From Eutreptiella sp. 'Long Island Sound 2002' (Eukaryota; Euglenozoa; Euglenophyceae; Eutreptiales; Eutreptiaceae): a stretch of DNA of 64,000 nucleotides. Shown here piece by piece: positions 20,842-31,120 of this stretch. Each line of letters starts with the position of its first letter. The first letter of the stretch is position 1. The notes under the pieces were generated by a model, which saw only the letters and a program-made list of their open reading frames with translations, searched no databases and had not been told where the DNA came from. Made by a program: the position numbers and the translations under genes. The stretch lies in NCBI GenBank assembly GCA_964036045.1, contig OZ038379.1, forward strand, positions 72,632,719-72,696,718, read 5' to 3'.

Positions 20842-23800
20842 TCATGGTGACTTATTTCTTCTCCGGTCCAGCAACCTTAGCCAACCTGGAACCGAGGTTT
20901 CTTGCCACCACACTTTTCCCACTTGGGGAGGCAACGGTACCACGGGACGGCTGGGCACCAGAACACGAGGGCGGCTTGAACTCTGCACTAGCGGTGGCGG
21001 CAGTCTTCGCTTTCTTCTTCGGCTGGTCCTGACCGGGTTCGGGAAGCTTGCGTCCAAGTGAGCGGCGGGTGCCCGCTTGCGCTTCGGCTGGGTCTCAAGT
21101 ACTTGGTCCGGATCCTCTTCCTCCTCCTCCTTGTCGGCATCGTCGTCGTCTGATTCTCCGGGCTTGTCCGATTCCTTGTCTTTTCCTTTCGCCTGCTTCT
21201 TGCAACTCGAGGGGGTTCCTTTTCGGGCTGCAGTACCCTGAGTTGGTATAACTTTGGCAGTCTTCTTCACCTTGGCTTGCATTGGCAAGGTGGGTGCAGG
21301 CGCAACAGGCTCAGTGTCGTCAGCGGGGGCCTCAGTCACGACATCCTCCTGGACGGCTTCTGCAGCATGCACCTTCTGGTGCCCTTCATATCCTCGGCTG
21401 CTGTCCAGAACCCACAGTGGAATGCCACGCAGAAGCCACTCTTCTTGAGTATCTCAAGTTGCAGCTGTTGCTCCCTGCTCCGTCTGATCAGCCTCCAACA
21501 TGTACCGCATGATGATCGCATGCTGCAGAGCACCTCCAACGGCATTCGCAAGGTCCTGACACAGCCGGAAACTCCACTTTAGTCCTCCCCGACTCGTCCG
21601 ACATTGCAATCTTTGCGGCCATGGCAGGCGTGACGTCCACAACAACCACTGCATCAGGATGCCCACTGCCCAAAAGATATTTGTCCTTCTACCACAGCAC
21701 GTGAATCAGAGGCATGAAACCACCGAGGTTCTTGTTCTGCATCTCTTTGAAATGTCCAGCGGAATATGTCACATAGTTCGGCAACTGTAAATGTGATGAA
21801 TAAAGAAGAATAACGGAGGCAGCAGTGCGTGAGGCCTCGCGCAGACAAAGGCATCGTAACTGGTGAAGGAAGCAGATATACCTGCTTATCCCAGCGACTT
21901 GTTGTTCCGATCCACATACTGTGCTCGTCGAACTGATACATATTGCTGGTCCCGATACCCAAGAGTATACCGGCAACTGGGCATGGTAAAATAACACTGT
22001 GGTTGTATCGTTGTCCTTCTCCATACGCCACAGCCTCTGCATGTCGCGGCCAATACGGTGCACAACATCAGCCTCGCCATAGGAAATGACGTCCTTCCCC
22101 AGCATCACCACATCGAACAGCCACTTCGGAACAAGTCCTGCAGAGTCATATTAAACGAAAAGGAACGGAAACCGGCTGGTGGTGTCTCTTCAATATCCTC
22201 AATACGGCATGCCGTCAAAGCGAATTTGCTCCCTTGCTCGTCCTGCTTGGAGACATTGATCACATCGCCAGTACTCAGCTGTGTCTGTGGCGTTGCCAAT
22301 GATGGTGCCTCAGTCTTCCTCTGCAGTTGTTTCCGCACGGCCAGCGTCTGCGGTACTGGAGGTGCGCCTTTGTCCCCACTCTGCCACAGAGGTGCACTGG
22401 TCAAAATCTTCCACTTTGGCCACGGCGACCGAAACTTCGTACTTTTTGCGTCCTCCGAATAACCCCGATTTCCCAGCCCAATTTTCAGTTGCGTCGTGCC
22501 CAGTGCTTCGACTTCTGCTCGGATCTTCGCATCGGCAGCTGTACGGATGTGAAAAAGGTGGTTCATTGCGCGAGCCCTCGCGCACTGAAGCTGCGACACT
22601 GACGCATACCTGCGGTCTGGTTGCCATACTGCTTATTGTCTGGATGGTCAAGATGGAAAATAACCCATTGTTCTGTAATCAGCGCGTCAATATAGTTCTG
22701 GGTGGAGCGTAAGGTCGAGTCCTTCAGGTTCATGTGCGCACAGACTTTCTGCAATAAGTTTGGTAGATGTAGCCCCTCCAGCTTCTTGAAGGCATTCCTT
22801 GTAACGTCCTCTTTTGTGCTCTTACTCTCGAGGTTCTTCATACCAGTAACCGCCTCACGGCCGCAGTAATACGCCAGGGAGAAGATGTCCCTCCAGTTCT
22901 TGAATGTCGAGTCCTGCGAGGAAAAACAGTGTCATGGAGTGCGCGAGGCCTCGCGCACTATAACAGTGCGATACACGAATAAATACTGTGTGTCCTGCTT
23001 CCTCCAAAGCCTCGGGTGCAAGAAGCGCAGAGTTGACGGCAGCCTGGACAACATCAATCTTGAACCGCTCGAAATCTTGTGGCTCTTTCACCCGCTTCTG
23101 GTCCTCAATGTACAACAACATGTTGTCCAGCGCCTCGGACAGCGGAATCCACGTCACAGAATGGCTGCCAGCTTGTTGCAATCCTGCAACCTTTGACGGG
23201 ATCCTCCAAGGCATTTCGTACTTCAGAATGTCAACGTAGCAAAACTCCTGCCAGTCCTCCAATTCTTTGCCTTCTGCGAGACGCAGTTGCTGAATCTTTC
23301 TGCATGTTTCTGTGCCATGTTGACGGTTCAGAACGTAAAGTGAGCCATCTGCAAAGCAAATCATGTACCGAAGCAAAGGGAAGAAAGGTCTTTGATCGAA
23401 CATGAAGCGAGTCATACCACGATCCTCCCATGCCGTTACCCGCAACAGACCAGGTGGTGGCAGTGCTTAGTATCCCATCACTTTCCTGGCAACATTGTCA
23501 TAGTTGATGGATCGGTTCTGTCCGCGCTCCTTGGTCTTGTCAATTTTCAAATCAGTAATCTTTACCTTCACGGCTTTACCATTCTCCTGCCGCAGCCACT
23601 GTTGCACGTCGACTGTGAGCTTCATCTCCGGTATTGGCTTCTTCTCACCCTTCTTTTTGCGTCCTTTCTTTGGCGTGTCCCCTTGGTCGGTCCCTGGTGA
23701 CAACTCCATGGCCTCTGCGTCTGGTGCCGGACGTTCTGGCGACCTTGGTTGACTCATGATGCCAAAAGAATACCCAAAAAGGGCTAATGGCATGACATGA

Positions 23801-25991
23801 AACACGGTCATTTGAACTCTGAAATCAGTCGAAACGGTATTGTGCAGGTCGTTTTTGCAAATCTGTTCCACAACCGTCTTTGTTGTGACCAATTCCACGG
23901 GACTTAGCAAACTACTCAGTGCACGAGGCCTCGCGCACTCACGTTGCATTACATACCTGTTTCTCGTAACGTTTAGTGCGCGTGGCCTCGCGCACTGTGG
24001 GTGTCAGTTACCGCAAGCGTTGCCGCACGTTGCGTGTTGCTGCTTCCTGTCTGTTGGCATCCATATCTGTTCTCCCCCCCAAAACAGCATCCAGTTTCCG
24101 TTTCAGTTGGTTGGTGGGATTTGTTTTCTGGTCAATGAGGGCATCTACTACGCTGTGACCAAGTAGCCGGTAGTGGTTGTAACCAAGGGGTTGTGTAGGT
24201 CAGGGTGGAAAACTCGGTAACCTCCGCGGCCACGAAGTTGCAACGGTGGTGAATCTGTCCGACGCTGATTCCCCATAGGCCATGCTAATATGGTCTGTTG
24301 CCAAGAGTCTTGTCAGTCGTTGTCGCATCCTGTGTACCGGGTTCTCGGGAACGTTTTGCACCCCCACGCATTTGCCACCAGGACCCACCTTTAGTAACAA
24401 GTAATGGTTTTCCGCCTCCTCAACAGTAACAGAACCCGTGTTTCTCGCCTTGTCCCGCACCAGCTTGCTCAACATCCCTTCTCCAAACTCCTCTGAGTGT
24501 GCGTGATCGGGCAGGTCCTGGTGCCACTTGCTGTTGTACAACAATGTGCACATGATTGTGCGTTCGTACTTCAGTACGGTGTCACACGGTCCTCGACGCA
24601 GCCTCCGCAACAGACACAAACTCAACTGCAACACCTCCTGAGCTCGTGACCCTGTACAGTTGTTTTTCTCCGACCAGTTGCATTCCCGTACCACGTGACA
24701 AAAGTACAACAACAACGGGCACCATTCCAACCACAAATGCAAGACTGTGATTGGCACTGCTGCCCTGTTGGCATGCGAAGTGTCGGGACCACTGATCGCG
24801 GTTGCAGCTTGTGCCTTGCGACGATACGGGCGTAGTATTCTGGGTGTGGCAACCATCAGCGCAACAATAGTTTTTTCCATAACTATCAGTTTTGGGGTAT
24901 GAAAGTATGCTTGATCCAGCGCGTAGCAGACCTTTCTCTAAGTAGGTTAGAAAAGACCGAAACACCCAAAAAGTATGAGTAACAACGAACCTGTAGGCAT
25001 GCCAGACACCGTAAACTACAGGCAGATAACGCAGGTACGCAAGCATGTTCCATCGTTGGTTCTTGGCACCATACAACAACTTTAGTATCTAGTAGTGTAG
25101 CAGCGGTAGAACTCTGTTTGTCTGTTGTACTACGTCCTTTGCAAAGTGTAACAAGTTTAACAGACCAACACCACCAGTTACCTTTTCTGTTGACAGGGCA
25201 AACGGGCGCCACACCGGTGCCTGCACAGTCCTTGCATCCCTTCTCACATCCAACGGTGCGCTCACGTTTCCGGTGTCTGGTACACACCCATCTGCATACC
25301 CCATGTCACGCAAAGTCTGGGGGATTCTTCGTTCACGCTGTTACAGAGCCCTTGCGACTGTCGTGATCCGTGCTGCCAGGTCCTCAATGGCTGGATGTCC
25401 TGCCCAATACGCGGGCCTCTGTTTCAGTTGAAGTACTGCCATTGCAGTACAGTTTTGCGACCGGTCACTTTCGTCTGGATGTGTCGTGTATTGTGCCCGG
25501 TACCAGTTGTCTATCCACAGCACGCAACGCGATGAAAGCACCAGTGACCACGTTGCTTCAAGTGCTGCTGCTGCCTGTTCATCCACTGTATCTGCGGCAG
25601 CGTCTGCTTGCCCAAGTCGTACCCTTGTTCGTTATTCTGTTTGCGTTAGGTACCCTGTTGTGTTTCCCAGTTTTTTCCTGTTTGGTACTGCGCGTTGACG
25701 CATCAACAGGTACAGGTTCGAGCCCTCTTGTCGCAAAATGCGCACCCAGCGCTTGTCCTCCTGCCTTTTAGCTGCTGGTAAACTGTGGCGCGTTCTTTTG
25801 TTGAACCTGAGTCGCTGTGTAAATGTTAACACCAGTTGCGCCTCCAAGTTGTTTTGTTTCAGTCCTTTCCACAGGTCGTCTGCAGTTTGGTATGCGGGCT
25901 CTGCTGCGCATGCCTCTCGTAGTGCTGCTGCTCCTTTGCTTACTTCTGCTATTATTTGATGCGTTACGGATTTTCTTGCTCGACGTGGCAT
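20842..25991 (-). CDS. Transposon-encoded ~1,547-residue protein, ten inferred introns
   Basis: Start ATG 25,991 (MPRRARKSVTHQII), end TGA 20,842. GT-AG introns inferred at 24,910-24,931, 24,153-24,221, 23,963-24,011, 23,903-23,956, 22,914-22,974, 22,539-22,609, 22,138-22,172, 21,933-21,958, 21,785-21,881 and 21,556-21,577. Their phases agree, giving one frame over about 4.64 kb of exons. In-frame TAA 25,632, TAA 25,341, TAG 25,089, TAA 23,467, TAG 21,689 and one TGA 21,454 remain. Segments include VLWIDNWYRAQYTTHPDESD, LRYLPVVYGVWHAYRFVVTH, FKNWRDIFSLAYYCGREAV and PKWLFDVVMLGKDVISYGEA. The C-terminus is strongly acidic (DDDDADKEEEEEDPD), then basic (KRKR, SRRRKRR), like a nuclear protein. 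Family unknown. A transposase role is inferred only because it is the one large gene between the TIRs. Confidence 0.6.
21823..21846. repeat. 24-bp palindrome, copy P3, inside an intron
   Basis: Degenerate copy within intron 21,785-21,881 (97 nt, CAG|GTATAT to TTTACAG). Confidence 0.8.
22564..22587. repeat. 24-bp palindrome, copy P4, inside an intron
   Basis: Slightly diverged copy centred near 22,575 in intron 22,539-22,609 (71 nt, CAG|GTATGC to CGTACAG). Confidence 0.8.
22937..22960. repeat. 24-bp palindrome, copy P5, inside an intron
   Basis: Perfect apart from the last base; fills over a third of the 61-nt intron 22,914-22,974 (CGT|GTATCG to CCTCGCAG). Confidence 0.85.
23917..23940. repeat. 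24-bp palindrome, copy P6, inside an intron
   Basis: Lies in the 54-nt intron 23,903-23,956, which is separated from the next intron by at most 6 nt. Confidence 0.8.
23974..23997. repeat. 24-bp palindrome, copy P7, inside an intron
   Basis: Lies in the 49-nt intron 23,963-24,011; one central mismatch. Confidence 0.8.
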
Positions 25992-26164
25992 TTTGCGTCT
26001 TTCTCTGTAGAATTAAATTTGCACACATATTTCAAGTATCGTTTCACACAGCAAACTCTAAAAAAAGTGTGTTTGAAAACATCTGGCCTTTTCCTGCCGT
26101 CATTTCTGGTGCGCGTGCTGCCGCTGCAATTTGTATTTTGTGTCTGCTTGCGCTCTGTTCCCAG

Positions 26165-26440
26165 TCACCCAGAACCGTTTTCGCAACCACGATTTCCTGT
26201 TCTGTTTCCGTCTTTAAACCCAGTTGGAAAAAAAAACCATATCTATCGGGCAGCGAAGGCTACGGCCGCTATTAGAACTGGACACGTCTGCCATTGAGTG
26301 GCTGTTGGAAAAAAGCAAATCGTTCCCCTGATCCCCTGAAAAATACGACGAAGGATACCGATGTATAATCGACTGTCAAAGGTGGTAGCCTTGAAAGGGA
26401 ATGTAAATACCGGCGTAGCCTGACCTGCCTGCTTTTTCAT
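26165..26440 (-). CDS. Short ORF upstream of the main transposon gene
   Basis: From ATG 26,440 (MKKQAGQATPVFTFPFK) through TAG 26,243-26,245 to TGA 26,165-26,167, about 91 residues if TAG is read. It includes a hydrophobic patch (WQTCPVLIAAVAFAAR) and Phe-rich sequence. It sits between palindrome P8 and the ATG of the main gene, so it could be an upstream exon, a separate small protein or leader sequence. No family recognised. Confidence 0.35.
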
Positions 26441-26455
26441 TTCCTTGCGTGGTTT

Positions 26456-26479
26456 GAGTGCGCGAGGCCTCACGCACTG
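26456..26479. repeat. 24-bp palindrome, copy P8
   Basis: Lies just upstream of the short ORF, in the 5' part of the transposon; a 5' UTR intron is possible but not shown. Confidence 0.85.
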
Positions 26480-26640
26480 ATTGTTTCGGTGAGGCAATGT
26501 TCCATACCGTGTTATATCTGACCAACACTGTGTCTACACACACGTACACCGGAAAAAATCAACTGTGTTCGTCTGTCGGGTATTGTACGTGCAATTGTAC
26601 GCGTCATATGCATTCCGTAAATTAATACATAACGTGATTT

Positions 26641-26664
26641 GAGTGTGCGAGGCCTCGCGCACTC
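26641..26664. repeat. 24-bp palindrome, copy P9
   Basis: One mismatch; 5' region of the transposon. Confidence 0.85.
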
Positions 26665-26865
26665 CGGATGCCGAAATTTGTATTTCATTTTCACTTTACA
26701 GTATGTGTGTTTCCCCTAACATGGGAAGTCCGACAGTCATAGACTTCCAATACTCCCTGGGCAACACAATCCTAGTTTTAATACCGCGTTGGAGCTGCGT
26801 ATTTCCGCAAACGCCAGTCCTTTTGGGTTTTTAGCTTTCGTAATAAACTCTACTTTGAATATCCT

Positions 26866-26889
26866 GAGTGCGCGAGGCCTCGCGCACTC
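26866..26889. repeat. 24-bp palindrome, copy P10 (perfect)
   Basis: Perfect palindrome, GAGTGCGCGAGG plus its reverse complement, about 155 bp inside the right TIR. Confidence 0.9.
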
Positions 26890-27044
26890 AGAACGCCAGA
26901 GAAATGAATAACACGGAGTTGCACAACACTAAAAAAGCAATTTAGTTCACTACGCCCAAAATCACGTTCATCAAACATCAAAGAAAATAGTTTTTTTGCC
27001 CTGTTGCAAACCGGTCCTTTTCTGCGCGTTCGGCGCGCAAAACA

Positions 27045-27067
27045 GGGTGCAGTTTGCGTGGGCTAAG
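27045..27067 (-). repeat. Right TIR of the 6.8-kb transposon
   Basis: Inverted partner of 20,286-20,308, followed by the second GGCAT. A GCGCG-TTCG-CGCGC-like hairpin lies just inside at about 27,024-27,039. Confidence 0.85.
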
Positions 27068-27072
27068 GGCAT

Positions 27073-27622
27073 ATTTGGGGTCATTTCATGTGCCCATTTG
27101 GCGGGTGTACGATTCCAAGACGTACCCATCAATGGACCCCATATTAAGTGGATCGCCTCTTTCGAGCCCCAATCAACACTGGATGAACTAATCGCTGCCC
27201 AGAAGCCCATGGAGAGGACACTGGAGGGGCTGTGGTGCGAACAAGGTGTTCCTCTTGCAACGTTTGATTTTTTCACATCCCCACTTGGGGAGCAGCGCAT
27301 GCAACCTTCTGAAGCACCCCAAGTGGAGGCTAAGAGAGTATTCAAAGGCTATTGGTGTCGCGGCGAGGTGTGTAAAAGAATTCGCCGCCTGCCCAATCCA
27401 AGCCGGAGATTTTCTATCCTATTTGTGGGGAATGGAAGTAAATTGGTGATTTTTATTCTTCCATTGTGCCATTTGTTGGCAGTCATGATGTCAGGTGGTG
27501 ATAGTGTACGTCTCTCATGCTCTCAGCTGACATCATTGCCCAGGTCATTTATGCAAGTTACACACCTGGTTGTGCAACATATCCTTGGTCCGGCCAGGCA
27601 CTCCTGTTGCAGCAGGCACGCC
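27073..27622. other. Unassigned flank of the transposon
   Basis: Sequence into which the transposon inserted. A plus-strand frame here begins inside the TIR, so it is unlikely to be a gene as it stands. No repeat or domain recognised. Confidence 0.3.
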
Positions 27623-28915
27623 ACATTCATCTTGTGGGTAATTTGGGTCAATTCGAATTATGGCCTCACTTGTGGACCCCATCATATCCAGATCCAGGTC
27701 CATTTGATCGACGCCCAAAAAGGGATGTTGGACTCATAAGACGTGAGTCTGAAATTGAGACATACTCCGACATGTGCCACATTTGTCCCAACCATGAGTG
27801 TGCGCATTTCAGGCTAATTTTTTCCATTTTTGAGACTTCTGAGCCGACATGCATCATGTTCAGCCCCCCCCTGTTCTCGCGGTATGCATGGACTAAAGGC
27901 CCATGCAGGTTCTGTCTTGTCAATATTGGTCCCCACGGCTCATATGCCACGTGGAAGGACGAACGCGTCCGCTCGCAAGAGGCTAGCCCAATGTGAGCGC
28001 GAGTAATTTTGCAATTCTGGCATATTTGGGGTGACCTTAGACCACCACCATGCCATGACCATGCCATGTGTGTGCTGTGCTTGGCGCTGATCCATAGTTA
28101 TGCCTCGGCCCACTCCAATATCCTTGACCAAATTTGGAAGGACACAGAAGGTGTTCGGCCCGCCATGCTCAGACGGCTGCTGTTCTGGCGTACATCTTGT
28201 TGGGACCAACACAATGGATACATTGCACTTTAGTAACGAACTGCACACACATGGCGAAGAGTAATGTCACATATATCCTGCGATGGAATCAAGGACGAAA
28301 ACAGGACAAAAGAACAAAAAGAATCAAAAAACCTGGAGTTTGGCTACGGACTAGACCACAATAGAAAGCAACAGCACACAGGGAGGTCCGAGGACAATTC
28401 AAGTGGCCAGGGAGCCAAACATGCGCGAAAAAGGCAAAAATTCCGCGAACAACGTACGCCCACTAAGAAACTCGCTAACATACTGTGCGAAGTTCAGATG
28501 GGGAGGAAGGAATAGTGAAAACAAATGACGACCGGCTCCCAGTTTTGCCTACATCCTAAATGTTACTTCTTCTGCGTGGCCGCCCAAAGGAATGCACAGC
28601 CCACACACAACACTTGCAATGGTACTCCAAGCTGACAGAGACGATCAAGAGCCCATGTACACAAGGTTGCACACAAATGTACGATTCCAACGAATGTTGT
28701 ATGACAACAGAAGAACATGACCAAGCAGGACAACAACTTTGTTCCAAAAGCCACTTGTGGCAACTTGAAAACCTCGCTCTCAGCAAAAATTTGTGGTTGC
28801 ACGACCCATGCGAGTTGCCTGCTGACAGTTCGGATGAAGTAAGTGGCTAGCTCTGTCGTCAACGCGATGGTTGCTTTGCTACTGCTGAATAGTTGCTCCC
28901 CTTGGTGCCAGCAGG
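27623..28915 (+). repeat. Unclassified interspersed repeat R, copy 1 (5' truncated)
   Basis: Aligns with about 58,200-59,490 over some 1.3 kb; its first 400 bp also align with 33,915-34,310. Shared landmarks include ATGGCCTCACTTGT, CAACCATGAGTGTGCGCATT and, near the end, GGCTAG...GTCGTCAACGCGATGGTTG. No coding capacity recognised. Confidence 0.7.
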
Positions 28916-29419
28916 TTGGTAGGTTGGTGGTTGCACTCGGTCGTGGGGAGATGCCCCATGGTTCCCGCTGGCGTTACCGCTGTGACATACAGGAAGAGGC
29001 TCCGCGCTTGAAGAGGGGAGGCGGCTCACATCCCGCTAGACCGGACTGGTGGCCTCGAACAAAGCCGCCCCGGGCAACATCGGGGGGCCTGCTTGCCCCT
29101 AGCGGGAGGAACGTGTCACTCTTGGAGTGTGTGCCCCTGTGCTTGCGCAGGTCCCCTCCTTCGGGCGGAAACCTAGGGGTTCACCGGACTTCCTCGCGTA
29201 TCCTGTTCCCAGGGCATGTCAGCGGCGTGGTTTTGGTACTTGGTCTTTCAGGTGCTTGGGTGTCGCACACTCCGCCTCCAGTCCCAACGCGGCGCAGGCC
29301 TTAGGATGCAGCCTTACCCCCGGGCTCAGGGTCACGTTTGGTTGGGTCACCTGCATGGCGCGGCCTGCCTCAGTGCCCAGGCTATGGACAGTGGTCTTTC
29401 CTACTGTTGTGTGGCGCTT
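28916..29419. other. GC-rich lead-in to minisatellite A
   Basis: Starts where repeat R copy 1 ends. Contains scattered GGTTGGTAGG motifs. No gene, domain or clear repeat unit seen. Confidence 0.35.
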
Positions 29420-31120
29420 GTGTTTGCGTCTGGGATTCAAGGTAACTCCGCCACTCCTGGCTGGGGTCTCCAGTGTGTCTATCCGAATACGGGTTCTTGG
29501 CTTCCCCCTGCCAATCCTAGCTGGGGCTTGTGGTGTTTTTGTTTGAGCATGGGTTTTGCTTTCACCCCGCCAATCCTGGCTTGGGTGTTGGGGTGTGTGT
29601 CTTCTTGCGCCCACTACGCCCGTACCCCGCAAATCCTGGTCGGGCTGTGCGGTGTGGGCGTGTTTGTGTGGGTTTTGAGTGTTGGCTTCACACTGCCAAT
29701 CCTGGCTGGGCTGTTGGGGTGCGTGTGTTTGTGTTCTTTTCCGCCCGTACCTCGCCATTCCTGGCTTGGGTGTGCGCCGTGTGACTTCGAATGCGGGTTT
29801 TGGCCTCGGCCCACCATTTCCGGCTCCGGTTTGTGGCGTGTGTGTCTGGGTTGGGATTGTCCGTTCATCCCGCCGATCCTGGCAGGGGTGTTCGGGCGTG
29901 CGTGTTTGTGTGTGCGCTCCGCTTGTACCCTGCCTATCCTGGTTGGGGTGTGGGGTGCGTGTGTTCCGGTCCAGGTTTTGGCTTCACCCCGCCAATCCTT
30001 GCTGGCGGTCGTGGTGGCGCGTCTACAATCGTGTGTTGTTTTCCGCTCGCAAATCTTGGCTGGGGTGCTTGGGTGTGTCTGTTGGTTTGCGCGCTCCGCC
30101 TGTACCCCGCTCGTCCTGGCTGGGGCGTTCCGGTGTGGTTCTGTGTGTTTGGGTTTTGCCTTTCAGCCCGCCAATCCAGGCTGGGCTGTTGGGATGTAGT
30201 TGTTTGTGTGCGCGCTCTGCCCGTACCTCGCCATTCCTGGTTGGGGTGTGGGGCGTGAGTGTGTGTGCTTGGGTTCGGGGTTTCAGCTTAGCCCCGCCAC
30301 TACTGGTTGTGATGTTGGGGCGTGCCTGTGGTGGGTGTGTCTGGGTTCGGCTTTTGTTTTTACCCTCCCATTCATGACTTAGTTGTTCGAGGGTGTGTGT
30401 TTGTGTGCACGCTCCACCTGTACCCCGCCATTCCTGGCCGGGGTGTGCGGTGTGGGTGTGTATGCTTGGGTTCAGCTTTCGGCTGCACCCGCCAATCTTG
30501 GCTGGGGTGTTTGGTTGTGTTTGTCTTTTGTGCGCGCTCTGCCTGTACCCCGCTAAATCTGGCGTGGGGTTCGTGGTGCGTGTGTTGGGGTTTGCGTTTT
30601 GGCTTTCAGTCCGCCAATCCTGGCTGGGTTGCTGGGTAGTGTGTGGTTGTAGGCGCGCCGTGCCTGTACCCCACCATTCGTGGCTCGGCAGTGTGTGTGG
30701 GTGTGTGTGCTTGGGTTCTGGTCGCGGCTGCGCCGAGCCATTCGTGGCTTCGCTGTTGAAGTGTGTGTGTCTGTATGCGCGCTCTGCCTGTACCCTGACT
30801 TTTCCCGTTGGGGTGTGCCGTGTGGGTGTGTGTGCTTGGGTGCAGGTTTTGGCTGCGCCCGCCTCTCCTGGCTTGGGCTTGTGGTGCGTGTGTCTGGTTC
30901 CGGGTTTCCGCTTTCACCCCGCCAATCCTAGCTTGGGTGTTGGTGTATGTGTATCTGCGTGCGCGCTCCGTGTGTAATCCAGCATTTCTGGCTCGGATGT
31001 GCAACCTGGGTGTGTGTGCTTCGGTTCGGCGATCTGCTGCGCCGCGTCATTTCTGTCTAAGGTGTTGGGGTGTGCGTGTTCGTGTGTCTGCCTGCATCCC
31101 GCCAATCCTGGCTGCGGTTT
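29420..31120 (+). repeat. Minisatellite A, diverged units of roughly 60-66 bp
   Basis: Each unit contains a form of CGCCAATCCTGG(C)TGGG followed by GT-rich sequence and GCGC(G)CTC...TGTACC. Units are considerably diverged. Long plus-strand frames (for example 29,216-30,199) are translations of this repeat and are not treated as genes. Confidence 0.75.

Larger units (their letters stand above)
20286..27067 (-). mobile_element. Complete 6.8-kb TIR transposon of unrecognised family
   Basis: Perfect 23-bp inverted repeats at 20,286-20,308 and 27,045-27,067 (outer end CTTAGCCCACGC) are followed by a further shared block AGAAAAGGACC at slightly different distances. A 5-bp target duplication GGCAT lies at 20,281-20,285 and 27,068-27,072. 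The interior carries one long minus-strand gene, a short ORF near its 5' end, and ten copies of a 24-bp palindrome. I cannot match the encoded protein to a known transposase superfamily. Intact ends, intact target duplication and a gene that stays in phase across all inferred introns suggest a fairly recent insertion. Confidence 0.8.

Noticed and set aside
24200-24880. Stop codon TGA at 24,200 as the end of a transposon gene exon
   Set aside because: A 69-nt GT-AG intron (24,153-24,221) removes it in phase, and the downstream frame reads on naturally.
20628-26889. CRISPR-like array from repeated palindromes
   Set aside because: Spacing is irregular (tens of bases to over 2 kb), repeats lie in introns and flanks of a eukaryotic transposon, and there are no spacers of uniform length.
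26996-27739. 247-codon plus-strand ORF
   Set aside because: Begins inside the transposon and crosses its right TIR, so it joins unrelated sequences.
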